DNA of 64,000 nt from assembly GCF_039555335.1 (NCBI RefSeq), contig NC_092642.1:13960243-14024242 (forward strand), given 5' to 3'. This document shows, piece after piece, positions 1 through 11,886 of the stretch. This DNA comes from Amphiura filiformis. Taxonomy: Eukaryota; Echinodermata; Ophiuroidea; Amphilepidida; Amphiuridae. A program made the position numbers and the translations under genes. Every line of letters begins with the position of its first letter. The first letter of the stretch is position 1. The notes beneath the pieces are model-generated. The model searched no databases. It was not told the origin of the DNA and saw only the letters and a list, made by a program, of their open reading frames with translations.

Positions 1-207
1 GGCTCAAAATTAAAAGGGGGCATTTCTGACAGTAAAAGCTATCATTTTATGGAAAATAAATACTAATCTATTTTTACATAAATGTTATAATATGGCTTTA
101 AAGGGGCATTTCGTGATCCACAGCCTAATTATTTTCTATAAAAAAAATGTTGAGATTTTTATACCTCTGGCTACATGTTTATGTACAAAATATTTCTTGC
201 AGATTAA

Positions 208-874
208 GGGATCTAAAATGAGCGTTTATTGTGTTTCGACAGTATTTTTTGTGGGACATGAGAGCACCTCAGACCAATCGAATTGCATTCTGAATACGAA
301 GCATGTCTTTCTGATATCAAATAATTTTAATTTTTTGAAAATTACAATATAATACAAATTTTATGACAAATTATAAAAATTTGATATTTTTCAATTTTTG
401 ATATATAACAGTCCTCGAAGTAAATTATATAAATTTAATGATATATTCTTAAAGTGTATGTAGCAGGAAGGAAAAGCCGACGGTTAATTGAAAATTTTGA
501 CCTTTCATATTGAAGATATGGATTTTTTCCCAAAAAGACCTAATTTTTTTTTTGTATTTTGGGAAAAAAATCCATATCTTCAATACGAAAGGTCAACATT
601 TTCAATTGATCGTCAGATTTTCATCCCACCTACATACACTTTAAGTATAAATCATCAGATTTATAAAGTTTACTTCAAGTAGGCCTACTGTTAAATATCA
701 AAAATATCAATTTTTAATGATTTGCCATAAAATGTGTATTAAATTGCGAATTTCAAAAAATCAAAATTATTTGATATAAGAATGACATCTTTCGTATTCA
801 GAATGCAATTCGATATGTCTGATGTGCTCTAATGTCCCAAAATAAATACTGTCCAAACGTTCATACCCCAGCCC
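208..874. mobile_element. 667-bp palindromic piggyBac-type MITE
   Basis: The two halves are inverted copies of each other along almost their whole length and fold near position 545. The element is flanked by TTAA at 204-207 and 875-878, and the ends start with GGG. TTAA target duplication plus GGG-type ends is the signature of piggyBac-mobilised non-autonomous elements. No transposase is encoded; the short ORFs inside are chance readings of the palindrome. The arms differ at many scattered bases, so it is not a recent insertion. Confidence 0.85.
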
Positions 875-878
875 TTAA

Positions 879-2718
879 TTCGTTTAGCAAAATACAAATT
901 TAACTACGTTCCGGAGTTTTTTGGCCCAAATTTTTTCGAACAATGTAACAAAAATATTCTTGAATAATTTTTTTAAACTAGATATAAATATCTATGACCC
1001 GTTTAATTTTAATTTTATTTTTATTGTGATCAACTTCACAATAAATCAGGCTTTTTTATGATTTTTGGGCAAAATCAGAGCATTTTTCAACCATTTTGGG
1101 TGAAAATTTCTCAAAGTTGGTCAAAATTTAAAAAAAATTTAAAACGGATCCTCTTTGCACCCTTCGTCGTGAGTTTTGTGATTTTTATCATCGTCATCGG
1201 TGGTGGGAGTGATTTTGTCTGTTCTGCACCGGATGTGAAGTTGCACCGCTGGGCGTGATACCACGTATGGTCTACCCAGAATTCACGTAGAAGTAGAAAA
1301 AGCACACATTTTAAGAGTAAAATTTGTATGTATTTCTTAGTATATCCTTGGTGGTATTTACCAATAAATACCCATATGTCCGGCCCATCCGGTTAATTAT
1401 TTTACACACAAAACAAATTACCAGCATATCAGGCACTTATCAATGCTAAATTATGAAACTTGATCTTCAGCCGTGGCATTGTCTTTTAAAGACATTTCTT
1501 GTTAAAAATTAATTGAAAAACACTTTTTTTTACGTTTCCGAAAAAAAAAAGTTGAGCTAAATTGGGGATTTTCTCCAAACGGAGCATTTTTGCCCAAATT
1601 TAACCTCACAGGTCTTTGCCATTCTAAATATGTATAGGGCTTACTTGATCCGCCTCACAGGCTCTGGATGGGCCCGGGCTACTTTCCTGACAGTAACACG
1701 GCCTTATAAATGTTAGCAATTCGTGGACTTTGTGTTGCGATCATTTTGATCGTGGTTCCGAACACAGATAGCGTAAACCAGTTGACCTGGCATCGATTAA
1801 TTTTGACGTTACACTACGACGGCGAAGACATTCCCGTTCAAACATGTCTCTTGGTCATTCCATTTTAAAGGAATTTTATTTCAATTATAGCTGATACCAT
1901 TTTGTACATAAACTATTATCTTAAGCTGAACTAATTGACACAGTGATTAGGCCCGATGACCAGAAGCACTTTGGATGGTCCGGGTTCAGAAGTGATGTCC
2001 GATTATTAAAATCATCTAGTAAATTAGAGCTGTTCTCGGGTTGCGCGGTTTTCGGCATACGTGGTTGGTGGGTAAGGTTGTTGGGTGATGATATAAAAAA
2101 AACCACGTGTGGTAATGGTGGTCGTGTTTGGTCGCAGACATGATAGTCACTGGGGAAAACGGGGGACGAAGAAGGAAATAAATATGGAAATGTAAGGGGG
2201 AAAGGAAACCCATGTTTTTTAATGTGGTACAGAGGTATATTTTTGGTTATACATGTATTATAAATTGGTAGGTGATGCCAGTGCTTTCTAAGGTCAAAGT
2301 TTAGGGCCTACACAGGAGACAATTGTTTGTGTCATGTAAAATACGTCCGAAAAGGAATAGCTTGCACCGTCTAAAAGACTTCTCCACTTGGGAAACATCA
2401 CCAAATAAGTCATAGTCAATAGTATCCCCAGTAACGAAGTATATAGACTGCAAACTATATTATTTTTTACTGATTTTTTCATGACAAACAATTTGAGGGT
2501 GTTTTTTTTTTTTTTGTTTTTTGTTTTTGTTTTGTTTTTATCCCTATAAGCCCAACATTAGTACTCCCAGCGAACAAAGAAGAAACCCTTCTTGGTTTAT
2601 GTCTTCATAACATTTTAAAGGACTCGCAAAGCGGGTTACCAGATAATGTCGATGCTAGTAAAGTTTCTGAACAGTGGCGTAGCCAGCACTTTTTCAGAGG
2701 GGGCGGCAACACAGATTT
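879..2718. other. Intergenic AT-rich DNA without a recognisable gene
   Basis: About 1.8 kb with only short ORFs under 75 codons, none with a recognisable motif. I see poly-A/T runs and no convincing exon with splice sites. A stretch at 2671-2690 matches the 'cagtggcgtagcc' end sequence that recurs in this window (for example 61195), so at least its right edge is repeat-derived. Confidence 0.5.
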
Positions 2719-2914
2719 TAAGGGGGTGGCAAACATTAATTGACAAAATGGGCTAAAAAGTACAAAAAAGGCCTAAATATCTTAAATATCGGGGCGACCA
2801 CCATCCCTTGCCCCACTCCTCTGGAGTGGTGGCTGCCCCGATATTTAATATATTTAGGCCTTTTTTGTACTTTTTAGCCCATTTTTGTCAATTAATGTTT
2901 GCCACCCTCTTAAA
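2719..2914. repeat. Foldback repeat, about 196 bp
   Basis: The left arm starts 'gggggtggcaaacattaatt' and is repeated as its reverse complement ending near 2914. The arms are about 85 bp and nearly identical, with a short centre around 2815. It is next to a 'cagtggcgtagccag' motif at 2673, so it is probably part of a hAT-like non-autonomous element. No coding capacity. Confidence 0.75.
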
Positions 2915-4149
2915 CAGCGAATGCTATAATCGTAGCGTTCTATGATGAGTGCATCGTATTGTAGATCTTGAGGACAATATCATTTAGATGTTGCTAATGC
3001 GTAACGGGTACTTTAGTAGGCCTATTTGAAAACCCCTTATTAGTTATTGGACCAAGTGGGATACCCCCCATTTTCCACCATTATTTATCAACCCAGGGAA
3101 CTTCATAGAATAATTTTCATTTATAATATGTACAGTGTGTCTCATAAAAAATACCAAGGGAATTAATTTGGACATAAGTCGAGAAATTAAAAACATTAAA
3201 AATCATCGAGTATGTCATTTTATATTGCATCATAGTAAATTTTAATTGATTCGGTTGACTGGTTGCGACGAAATGAGCGATAATAATGCGCGCGTCAAAT
3301 GTATGCAGTCCAGTACAACTTTGATCAACAGGTCATTTACTCATTTCTTCATACTCACTTTACTTGCTTACCCTTCCTAAAGTTTGTGTATGAAATGTTG
3401 CATGCTCTTACCTATATTTTGTTATCAGTGCCGCCGAGAGCCATTACGGGACCCGGATTAAATGAATGCACGGGCCCCTTTGACCAGCCACGCAGGACTT
3501 CACACGTGTAGGGGTGGGTGGGGGTGTGTGGGGGGGGCAACAGCAGTGGCGTAAATTTCTTCGTGACAGGGGGAGGGAGGTTGCTGTAAAATCCTTGAAC
3601 ACATGTTGAAGTGGAGTGTTTAGCTGCCAATGATCAAATATGCGCACAAATTTGCAATTGAAAGTGGCATTTTGCTCCCTGATCGGGTCCAAGATAAATT
3701 TCTCTGAACAACTTCCGTGTGAAGTGCAGAAAATTCCAATGCCAATTCCAATGCCAAAATGATCAAGTATGAACTGTTGAATTGGACAGGTGCGTGCGGA
3801 GCGCGCGAAAATGTGTAATTCGAAAAGCAGCGAGTGCTCCCAGATTGAACTTATCATGCTTATTGGAACAAGTTTCACGCGAAGCACGGGATAAAGGTGC
3901 CAATTTTAATCTAAATGATAATTTAATGATGAACATTGCGCGCGAATCACGCGAAAATTTGCAATTTGTGTTCCCCTGATTTATCGAAGTCTTCATTATA
4001 TCGAGGATGATCATTCTGGAACCACCAGACTTCACCAGGTGGTCAGTTGCCTGATGAAGCCTGGTGGTTCCAGACGCAACGTCGCAATAGTTGCTAAAAG
4101 TAATTTCCAGCATTCGATTTAATTCCAAAACTCTGTTTGAAACTACTTA

Positions 4150-4315
4150 GTCTAGTTCCCAGCTATTGTTCCCCATGCACCCAGATGATATATTTTCCTA
4201 ACCTATTTCTTCGCAATCCTTAAAAACCCTAGTGCACAATTTTACGGATTACGAAGAAATAGGTTAGAAAAATACATCATCTAGGTGCATGGTGAACAAT
4301 AGCTGGAAACTAGAA
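4150..4315. repeat. Foldback MITE, about 166 bp
   Basis: Left arm 'tctagttcccagctattgtt' is matched by its reverse complement ending at 4315. The arms are about 70 bp with few mismatches. It lies inside the larger element at 3130-5863. Confidence 0.7.
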
Positions 4316-4379
4316 TAACTGGCTGACTAACATGACTAAGAACATTCACTCATTTACTACCTTGTATTGTTAATGTTTT

Positions 4380-4830
4380 TGCGGGCCCGCTCTTTTAAGA
4401 GCAAAGAAAACAGACCTATAATGGACCCGTCAAGGCAAAGAAAAGAGACCTAGGCCTATACTGAGACACTATAGTGGGCCCGTAAAAAAGCAAAGAAAAG
4501 ATATCATGGGCATGTAAAAGGAAGAAAAGAGACCTTAGCGCAATGCAAAAAAGATTAATAAGCAAAGAAAAGATACCTTCATTGACCCGTAAAAAGAGAA
4601 AAAGGAGACCTCAGAGAGCCCGTAAAAAGCAAAGAAGAGATATACCTTGGTCCTAAAGTAATGGACAAGAAAAGAGACCTATACTGGCCCGTATAGTAAA
4701 GCAAAGAAAAGATGCCTATTTTAACCTACAAGGTACCTTTTCTTTACTTTTTTACGGGCCCCGAGGTCACTTTTCTTTACTTTTACGGGCCCATAGTAAA
4801 ATATGTTTTTTCTAGTTTTACAGGTACACT
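4380..4830. repeat. Purine-rich minisatellite with inverted right end
   Basis: A degenerate unit of about 35-50 bp reading roughly 'ggcccgtaaaaagcaaagaa' followed by 'aagagacct' recurs about eight or nine times from 4385 to 4715. The array then flips: 4735-4800 carries the same motif as its reverse complement ('tttctttacttttacgggcc'). The 82-codon reading at 4712-4960 is an artefact of this repeat. Confidence 0.7.
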
Positions 4831-5055
4831 AGGACCCCGTACTCGGGGTAACGTACCCCTTTTCCCCCCCCACCTTGTCGGCGGCACTGTTTGTTATTCA
4901 TGCTTTCACTGTGAAGGTGAACAACCTGAATGTATAAACTTTGATTTGCCTTCACATTGATACATAGTGGTTCAATATTTCGTGATCCTAGCATCCTCTT
5001 TTTGTGGCATTTTTCAGTAGATTTTACGTTTGTGAGTTTAATACATGATTATGTG

Positions 5056-5436
5056 TATTGGGCTATTCCAGAAAATAGATGCACACCCCCTTTAGAGGAG
5101 TTCGGATTTCCGGACTTTTTGACCAGTCATGATTGCTGGAAATCCAGACTTTCAAAGTGTCTAAATTAGAAAAAATCCAGCAAAAACTTTTTCACAATCA
5201 AAACTCCTAAATTTGAGGGGCTCATTTTGGACAAATCCGTTATTTTTTATACATTTTATTGTGTTTCCAAGCTTTTTCCAGTAACATTGGCAACTGGAAT
5301 TCTAGTCATTTTCAAACATTTTAATTACGTTCTGGTACCAGAACGAAATTACAACACATTGGACTACGGTATAAGAAGCAGTGTAGGGCCTAATAAATGG
5401 GATATTCCAGAAAATAAGTGCACATCCCATATAGAG
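5056..5436. repeat. Two direct copies of a dispersed MITE end
   Basis: 'ggctattccagaaaatag' followed by 'tgcacaccccc' at about 5060 and 'gggatattccagaaaataag' followed by 'tgcacatccc' at about 5402 are direct copies about 340 bp apart. The same end family is seen at 10247, 10800 and 27250. This is a degenerate insertion of that abundant family; no gene. Confidence 0.55.
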
Positions 5437-5863
5437 TAAATTTTCGATTCTTTATCCAAGAAAATGATTTTTTAGTACCGAAAAGGGTTAACACTACTTT
5501 GTACTTTTCTTAACTTTGTGTCGGGTCCCTGAATTAATTAATTAGAACGTCCCTAGGCCTATTTAAATCTTTAAGGTTCTTTATAGAACTGTTTAAGCTT
5601 CTTTATAGAATCTTATCACTGTTTAGGGTTCTGCATACAGGACAAAACAGGTTCCAAGTTGCACTTTTTTTCTAAGAGTGTACGATATGCAATCGCTCAT
5701 TTCTTAATTCACAACAAACCGTTTCAAGTATAAAATTAACGTAGATGCAGAATATTATAAGATGGGCTCCAAAGGCTGCTTTGTAGGTTTTGTTGTCTTA
5801 TTTCTCAACATATGTCCAAATTAATTCACACGGTTATTTTTTCTTGGGACACACTTTTATGTA

Positions 5864-6241
5864 CAATGCTGTTCGGTATAAAAAGTTAAGGTATTTCCCC
5901 GGGTATTTTATTTATTTGCTATCGTGTAATTAAAGGCAAAACAAATGTCACCTTACCCTGGAGTGCGGACTTTACCGTCTGAAGATGTTTATAACAAAGA
6001 CTTTTGTAAATAGAAAAGATAATTATAAAAAAGATATCAAGATCCGATATTGCGATTAATGTAAACACTTTGGTGTGATAAGCTATCAAGCTCTATCAAT
6101 TTCTGGGTGAAGACTACGATTAGTAATCATCATGATCATGGTCATCCTCATTTCGAATTAAGGTGTTTGTTTTTTTTTGCATATGACGTAACTTTTAGCA
6201 AGGAGTATTTAAGAATGACACAACGCGCATGCGTTGAACAT
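5864..6241. other. Upstream region of the PKS gene
   Basis: About 380 bp between the transposon end and the TATA box. No ORF or repeat was recognised. It contains 'catgatcatggtcat' near 6130, a palindrome-like motif. By position it is the best candidate for proximal PKS regulatory DNA, but I cannot assign factors. Confidence 0.35.
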
Positions 6242-6251
6242 TATATAAAAG
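6242..6251 (+). promoter_or_regulatory. Candidate TATA box of the PKS gene
   Basis: The sequence 'tatataaaag' is a strong TATA match. A consensus splice donor ('cag|gtacgt') follows 82 bp downstream at 6333/6334, and the coding exon at 7422 is preceded by a good acceptor ('tcttattttgatag', ending near 7391). This arrangement predicts a start near 6275 and a short untranslated first exon. Confidence 0.5.
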
Positions 6252-6274
6252 TTGAAACTTTACTGAACATGTCT

Positions 6275-6333
6275 CATTATCAAAGAAAGATTCAAAAGAA
6301 GTTTGGTGAGCCTGAAGCAAATGCTAACTACAG
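6275..6333 (+). other. Predicted 5' untranslated exon of the PKS gene
   Basis: Bounded by the predicted transcription start about 30 bp after the TATA box and by the donor cag|gtacgt. If it is spliced to the acceptor near 7391, the joined sequence reaches a stop before the ATG at 7422, so this exon would be non-coding. Prediction only; transcript data would settle it. Confidence 0.4.
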
Positions 6334-7421
6334 GTACGTAGATATACTGATATTATTGTAAAAAATTTTATGGTAGGCCCAAACTGTAAATATATAATGT
6401 ACCAATTGTTCATTTTAGGATATATGAGTACAGCAGGCCCAGCTTGGACATGTTGGGGGATACCCCAAAGGAGCACTTCGTGATCCACAGCTTTAAAAAA
6501 AACGCTCTTGCATGCACGATTCAGTCGTTTGACAAAGACGTCGTCCAATTTGTATTTCCTACTCGCAGATGTCCGAATCCACTGACATTTTGGAAATAAG
6601 CGCTTTTCGTGGATATGTATTTGAATCATGCACGAAGAGGATGCTGAATGCGGTGTGATGGCGTAAGCGTACCGGTTAAAGGGGTTTTTTCGGAGCTGCA
6701 TGCGAACGGTCAAAATAAAGGGTCTTTCTTGGCTTTCTGGTCGAAAGCTACCACAGTTATTTCATGATTTACCATTTACATTTTCTAACTATATACTTAT
6801 TTGTTAATATTTTGGTGAACTTCAGCAAACTATGATATCCAGGTATATAAGTAATAGATTCCGCAGATACGTACTTATTCTTTCTTCATTTCTCTTTTTT
6901 CTTCACGGTTCTCTTTCTTCCTTCCGTTCTCTCTTTCTTTCTATGTTTCTCTGTTCCGCTCGTTCTTTCATTTTCCCTTCTTTGTTTCTTTCTCCTTTCC
7001 CGTTACTGTTTTCTTACATAACAATGACTGCCTGAAATAACTAAACCACATGTTTATACGTATGTATTAAATAACTTTGTAAAAAAAAATAATTTTGTGA
7101 AAAGTGCTTACAAAACGTGTTTATTTCACTAATGAGTGCGACTTTGTTTAAACTTTTTTTTTACCTTTGTGGCTTTATTTCTTCTTCTTTCAATGGCCCA
7201 TTATGTCATTCAAGGCCCAGAAGATTTTTGAGCTCGTGTTCACATTGTTTCTCCAAAATATTTCTTCGTTCATTTCAGCCTTCTTTATCTCATACCATTT
7301 TATTGAAAATCATTTCATTCTATTTTAATTTGTCATCTTTTTTTATAACAAACACAATTTTATCGTGTTTATTGTTGTCTTATTTTGATAGATTAATATT
7401 ATAATATTGAAGACAACAACA

Positions 7422-7482
7422 ATGAGTTCGGATCAGACAAGCGAGAGAAGCAAGAAGTGCCCAGTAGCGGTTGTTGGAATTG
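7422..7482 (+). CDS. pks: PKS coding exon 1
   Basis: Encodes [20 protein letters not shown] plus the first base of a Gly codon. 'PVAVVGIG' is the first strand of the ketosynthase fold. The donor is g|gtgagt. It ends in phase 1 and joins exon 2 to give GIGCRMPGG, the standard KS start. Confidence 0.9.
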
Positions 7483-10400
7483 GTGAGTACTGGAATGTTT
7501 ATAGCCATTATTTTCGATTGACTTTTTCGGTAAATCCCATAAGCCTTTGCGAGTAGACCTGAGATGCCGTCCTTCGATGTCACGCCGGCGCACACCGATA
7601 GTGAACATCGCCAATTGCGAATTTCCAAGCCATGAAGTAGCGACATCCTATGTCTACTCGCAAAGGTGTATGGGATTTACCGAAAAAGGTCAATTGCAAA
7701 AATCTTGTAAACTGTGAACATTATTTTCCCCTGTTTCTAAACTTGGACTTTCTTCCAATTTCCGTATTGAATATGAATCCGGGGTCTCCCTGGCTAGAGG
7801 TATAGCCTATACGAGAATGTACCACGGTTTGGGCGGGGGTTTTCAGTGGAGACCAATGCACCAATTGGGCGCATTTGGACCAAAACTGCCTTTAAAAGCG
7901 CCAAATTTGGACAAGTGTTGTTGCATTTTGTGAAACATTTGTATAATGATTCTATTTTATTAATGTGTCATAAGGTGCATTACAATAAAGCTATACATGT
8001 ACGATCTTTTAAAATGAATTGGGTATTCAAACGTTAGCACGTGTCTTAATTGGAATCGGCCATATGTGTTGTATTTGTGGAACAAGTAATTCTGAATAAT
8101 GTCTTATTAAAATCCCCATAGAACACCACAGTTTAGCAACCAAGATAGTATGGCTTCTTCCATTTTGCATTAATAGGTCCGCTTTAATTGCTAAAATATA
8201 TTTCAGCAATTTATTAGCAAGTAGGCTAGGCCTATAATAACAAAAATAAAATTTGGCCGAAATCGTATATTATGGTTTTTTTGTTTTGCACCCCCTAATT
8301 TTCAATATTTGGTACCATAGCTATGGGTCTCCTCTATCCAGTGATGCCAAAATAAGTACAAACATTCCCCACATAATATCGCTATGACGTCATAATGTGA
8401 GGGCACCCATGCAAATTTTGGAAATTCTGGCTTTATGTACAAAAATATATAGCCAAAATTGATTTTCGGCTAAAAATTCTACGAACTTGTGATTTTCACC
8501 GAATTTTCTCCTAGATAGAAAAGGCAATGACTATTTCAACCTAACTAACAAATAAAAAGTCAGTTGCCCTTTAATTTTTCAAGAGCGAATTGAAATTCAT
8601 GGATTTTACTGTAGAAACCAATGGTGAGCCACATCAACCCCCTCTATGGTCATCTTTGATGGTCGGTCCGTCCCGGTCCGCGGTTAAGGTGCTGGGGTAA
8701 TATATTTTATCACTAAAATGAGCGCAAAGGATGGATCTACGATTAGCTTAGGTCGTTAGGTCGTAAACTCGCGTTTTTTTGTTTTTTGTTTGTGACGGAT
8801 AACAAATCTTGGGAAAGGGGTGGTACAACCCCCTCCCCCTTTCGAAGTTCTAGGGTTAAATTAATATATATTTAAAACTATACATCTCACGCAAACATTA
8901 GGCCTACTTACATTTTCTGAAAGAATAATATGTTCCAAAGAATCTAACTGTGTCAAAATCAGGTTGAGAGATCAAGGTGTCCTAGCAGTTATCCATTGCG
9001 TTCGACGCATGACCGCGAGGTTGCGGGTTCGAACCCCGTCAGAGCCAACAGGTTGTGTCCTTCAGCAAGACACGCTTGTCCATTCCACCCAGGTGTAAAA
9101 TAGGAGAGCTGGGGTAGTCATACCAGCGCCGTTGTTGACTGCCTAACTTTTTAATACTTGCATATCCTAGTAAAAGAGGAGGCTGTGTTTAGCGTTAGAT
9201 TTAATTTTACAAAGCGCTTTCAAGTTGATATTCGTTTAATTGCTGATCTAAGGCGAAATTCTTACGTTTATCATTTATTTTCAGGCCCTGGTATTTTTAT
9301 TTATGCAGGGTGCCAATAAGCTTATTAGGGTAATGTCGATAATTTTTTATTCAACTGCATGTTATGAAATATTTCAAAAGTAATTTCATGTTGTAACATG
9401 GCAAAATATGATAATGAGCCTTAATCAAATGTATAATATTGCTTTGTTATGATTGACCGAAGTGGTGATATAGGGCGTCAACAAACTAAGGGTACAATTC
9501 TGGTTTACCCTGCGCAACCTGTGTTTTAGGGTTAGGGTAATTCGTAAGGGTTAGGGTTAGGGTATAAGGATTAGGGTTAGGGTTAGGGTATAAGAATTAA
9601 GGTTAGGTTGGGATTAGGGTTAGGGTTATACTTGTGACCAGGGTATACCAGAATTATTTCAAAATAGGTAATGCATGCAGGCAAAAAGGTTTTGTTACAT
9701 TTTTGAAAATATTTTCTCCAGGGTGTATCCTATTATTTTACTTGAATATGGATATCTTTCTTCCAAAAATGTATAATCTTCATTTATCATAGATGGCGAT
9801 AGGGGGTGGGGGAGGGTATTTTTCCATGAGGAAGGCACCCCCCCCCCATTTTTTTTTTAATCCTTAAAGAAGAAACATCTAGCACTCACCTTCACTTTGA
9901 ATCTTCTGCGTAGATTTCGGCTCTAGATTAGGATCCATTTGATATAAATGTCTAAAATGTGCATTTGCATTTTTTAAAAGGTTGCCGCATGCCAGGCGGA
10001 GTGACCACGCCACAAGAATTCTGGGACGTGTTGGTCAATGGACGAGATATGATTACAGAAATCCCACCAGACCGGTGGTCAATTGAATCATTCCATGATC
10101 CAGACCAATCTAATCACAGTAAGATGGTCACTAAAAGATGCGGGTTCATCCATGATATCGACAAGTTCGATAATACCTTCTTCAAGGTAAGTACATATGC
10201 GCGGACTTTTGAATGTTTGGTCAATAAATTGACCTTTTTAGTAAAATTGGGATATTCCAGTTGACATCCATTCCATGCAGCCCTATGGAAGACATGACCT
10301 TAAAATCCCACATATGGGGTGTAGATTTCAATATAGCCACCCATTCACTCAGGTAACCCCAATATAAATTCACACCCCCTGTGTGTGATATATTCGCTGT

Positions 10401-11826
10401 CAAAGTGATGTAATAATCGGATTATAACTACCACAGCAATAGGTTCAAACAAATATATCTCGCTGCACTACAAGCAGGTTGCTCAATACTCATCACCTGT
10501 GTATATGTCTGCAATCATAGGTTGAATAAAATACCGCATTTTTAAAGATACTAATCTTACAGGTGCGAGTGATCAGCATAATATGGATATTCTATAGATA
10601 AGAATTACGATCCAGGTCTTTATTTCTGCTCTTTAAAATCTATGGTTAAATGTAGAGGTACCGCGTGAACGTACCAGTGCAGCGCGATATATTTAAAAAT
10701 TGTTTTAACCTATTGCTATATGGTAGTTAATCCGATTATTACGTCACTTCGACAGCGAATAAGGTATTATGCCTTCCAAAGAGGGCTTGTGGATTTCAAC
10801 AGGAATATCCCAATCCCGATAGCCTTTGCGATTGAACCCCGTTGAACCCATGATACCGTACAACCGCGGACACATCCTCGCGACGTAATTCTGTAAAGTG
10901 CGCGTAATATACGTCATCATGGGTCTAATTGCAAATGCTTTTGGGATTTACCAATAAGGCCCATTATTTATCAATATGATCGATATATTATCAATTACAA
11001 GTTCATTTTTATTCGATTGTGTTTGATTTTGAATCCTTTAAGTATGTCAAATAGTACAAGTGAAAGTTAAAAACATATGATATCATGTTTAGTTATAGTC
11101 TGCATGCAATGTTTTTGTTTGCAGCAAAAACTCTCTATAACACTGGTTAATTTCGCTTTTAAACATTATTTTTTAGATTTCTCCAAGAGAAGCAGCTTCC
11201 ATGGATCCGCAACAACGTCATATTTTAGAAGTAACCTATGAAGCTTTTCAAGACGCAGGTATGTTAACTTTTAATATAACACGTTAACATACAGCAAAGG
11301 AAACAATTGAAAATAGCATCACCATCCATCAACAATAACTCTATCCCCCAGCATAACAAACCTAAGCTATATAGATACCCAGGGTTCACGATTAATGTGT
11401 CTTTCCTTGGCCGACTCAAGGGAAAGAAATTTCATTAATTGCGACGAAGCTTAAATTTTAACTTCACTTTCTGCTGTTTTCAAATCGATTATTATCCACC
11501 CCGACGCAGTTTGGAAGAGGACTCTAAACACCGGCGTGTCCAGGATCTGTTCCTGCGGGGGGCTCAAAGGGGCTTTCAGAGTTATGCAGGGGCTTAATGG
11601 CTAAAATCGCCACTGCTAAAATGAGCTCAAATATGTGCTGTCCACAAAATGTTTACCCAAATGTTAACCCTTGGCTTCTTTTGTTGGGACTTGTACACAA
11701 TTACCCTTCTATACATTGACATGTGCGATCCTAACACGTGTGAGGTCAAAGTTTATCTTGGGGTCACTTGAGGTCATTCTACAGATATGTTATTCTTTTA
11801 TTTTTGTTTTTAAGGTTTTCTTTGTG

Positions 11827-11886
<60 letters not shown>

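Larger units (their letters stand above)
3130..5863. mobile_element. 2.7-kb DNA transposon with long inverted ends, non-autonomous
   Basis: The left end at 3130-3295 and the reverse complement of the right end at about 5690-5863 align over roughly 165 bp. Shared landmarks are 'agtgtgtc' at the tip, then 'gaattaatttggacata', and further in 'gaaatgagcgat'. The GTGTGTCYCA tip resembles the GGTGTCCCA tips of mariner-like elements, but that family call is inference. The interior encodes no transposase. It contains a foldback (4150-4315), a minisatellite (4380-4830) and two copies of another repeat end (5056-5436), so it has been used as an insertion target or grew by internal duplication. Confidence 0.6.

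Noticed and set aside
3444-3887. 147-codon minus-strand ORF
   Set aside because: Low-complexity reading (GIGIGIG) across repeat-derived sequence, no motif, no splice signals that make sense.
6107-6333. Coding exon starting at 6107
   Set aside because: The reading would have to start upstream of the TATA box, and when spliced to the next acceptor it meets a stop at once; a non-coding exon fits better.
9000-9045. tRNA gene with B box
   Set aside because: It does not fold into a full cloverleaf, and the following body matches tRNA-derived SINEs, so it was called as a SINE head.
9523-9631. True chromosome end or telomere
   Set aside because: The array is short, irregular, internal to a gene intron and bounded by inverted ends.
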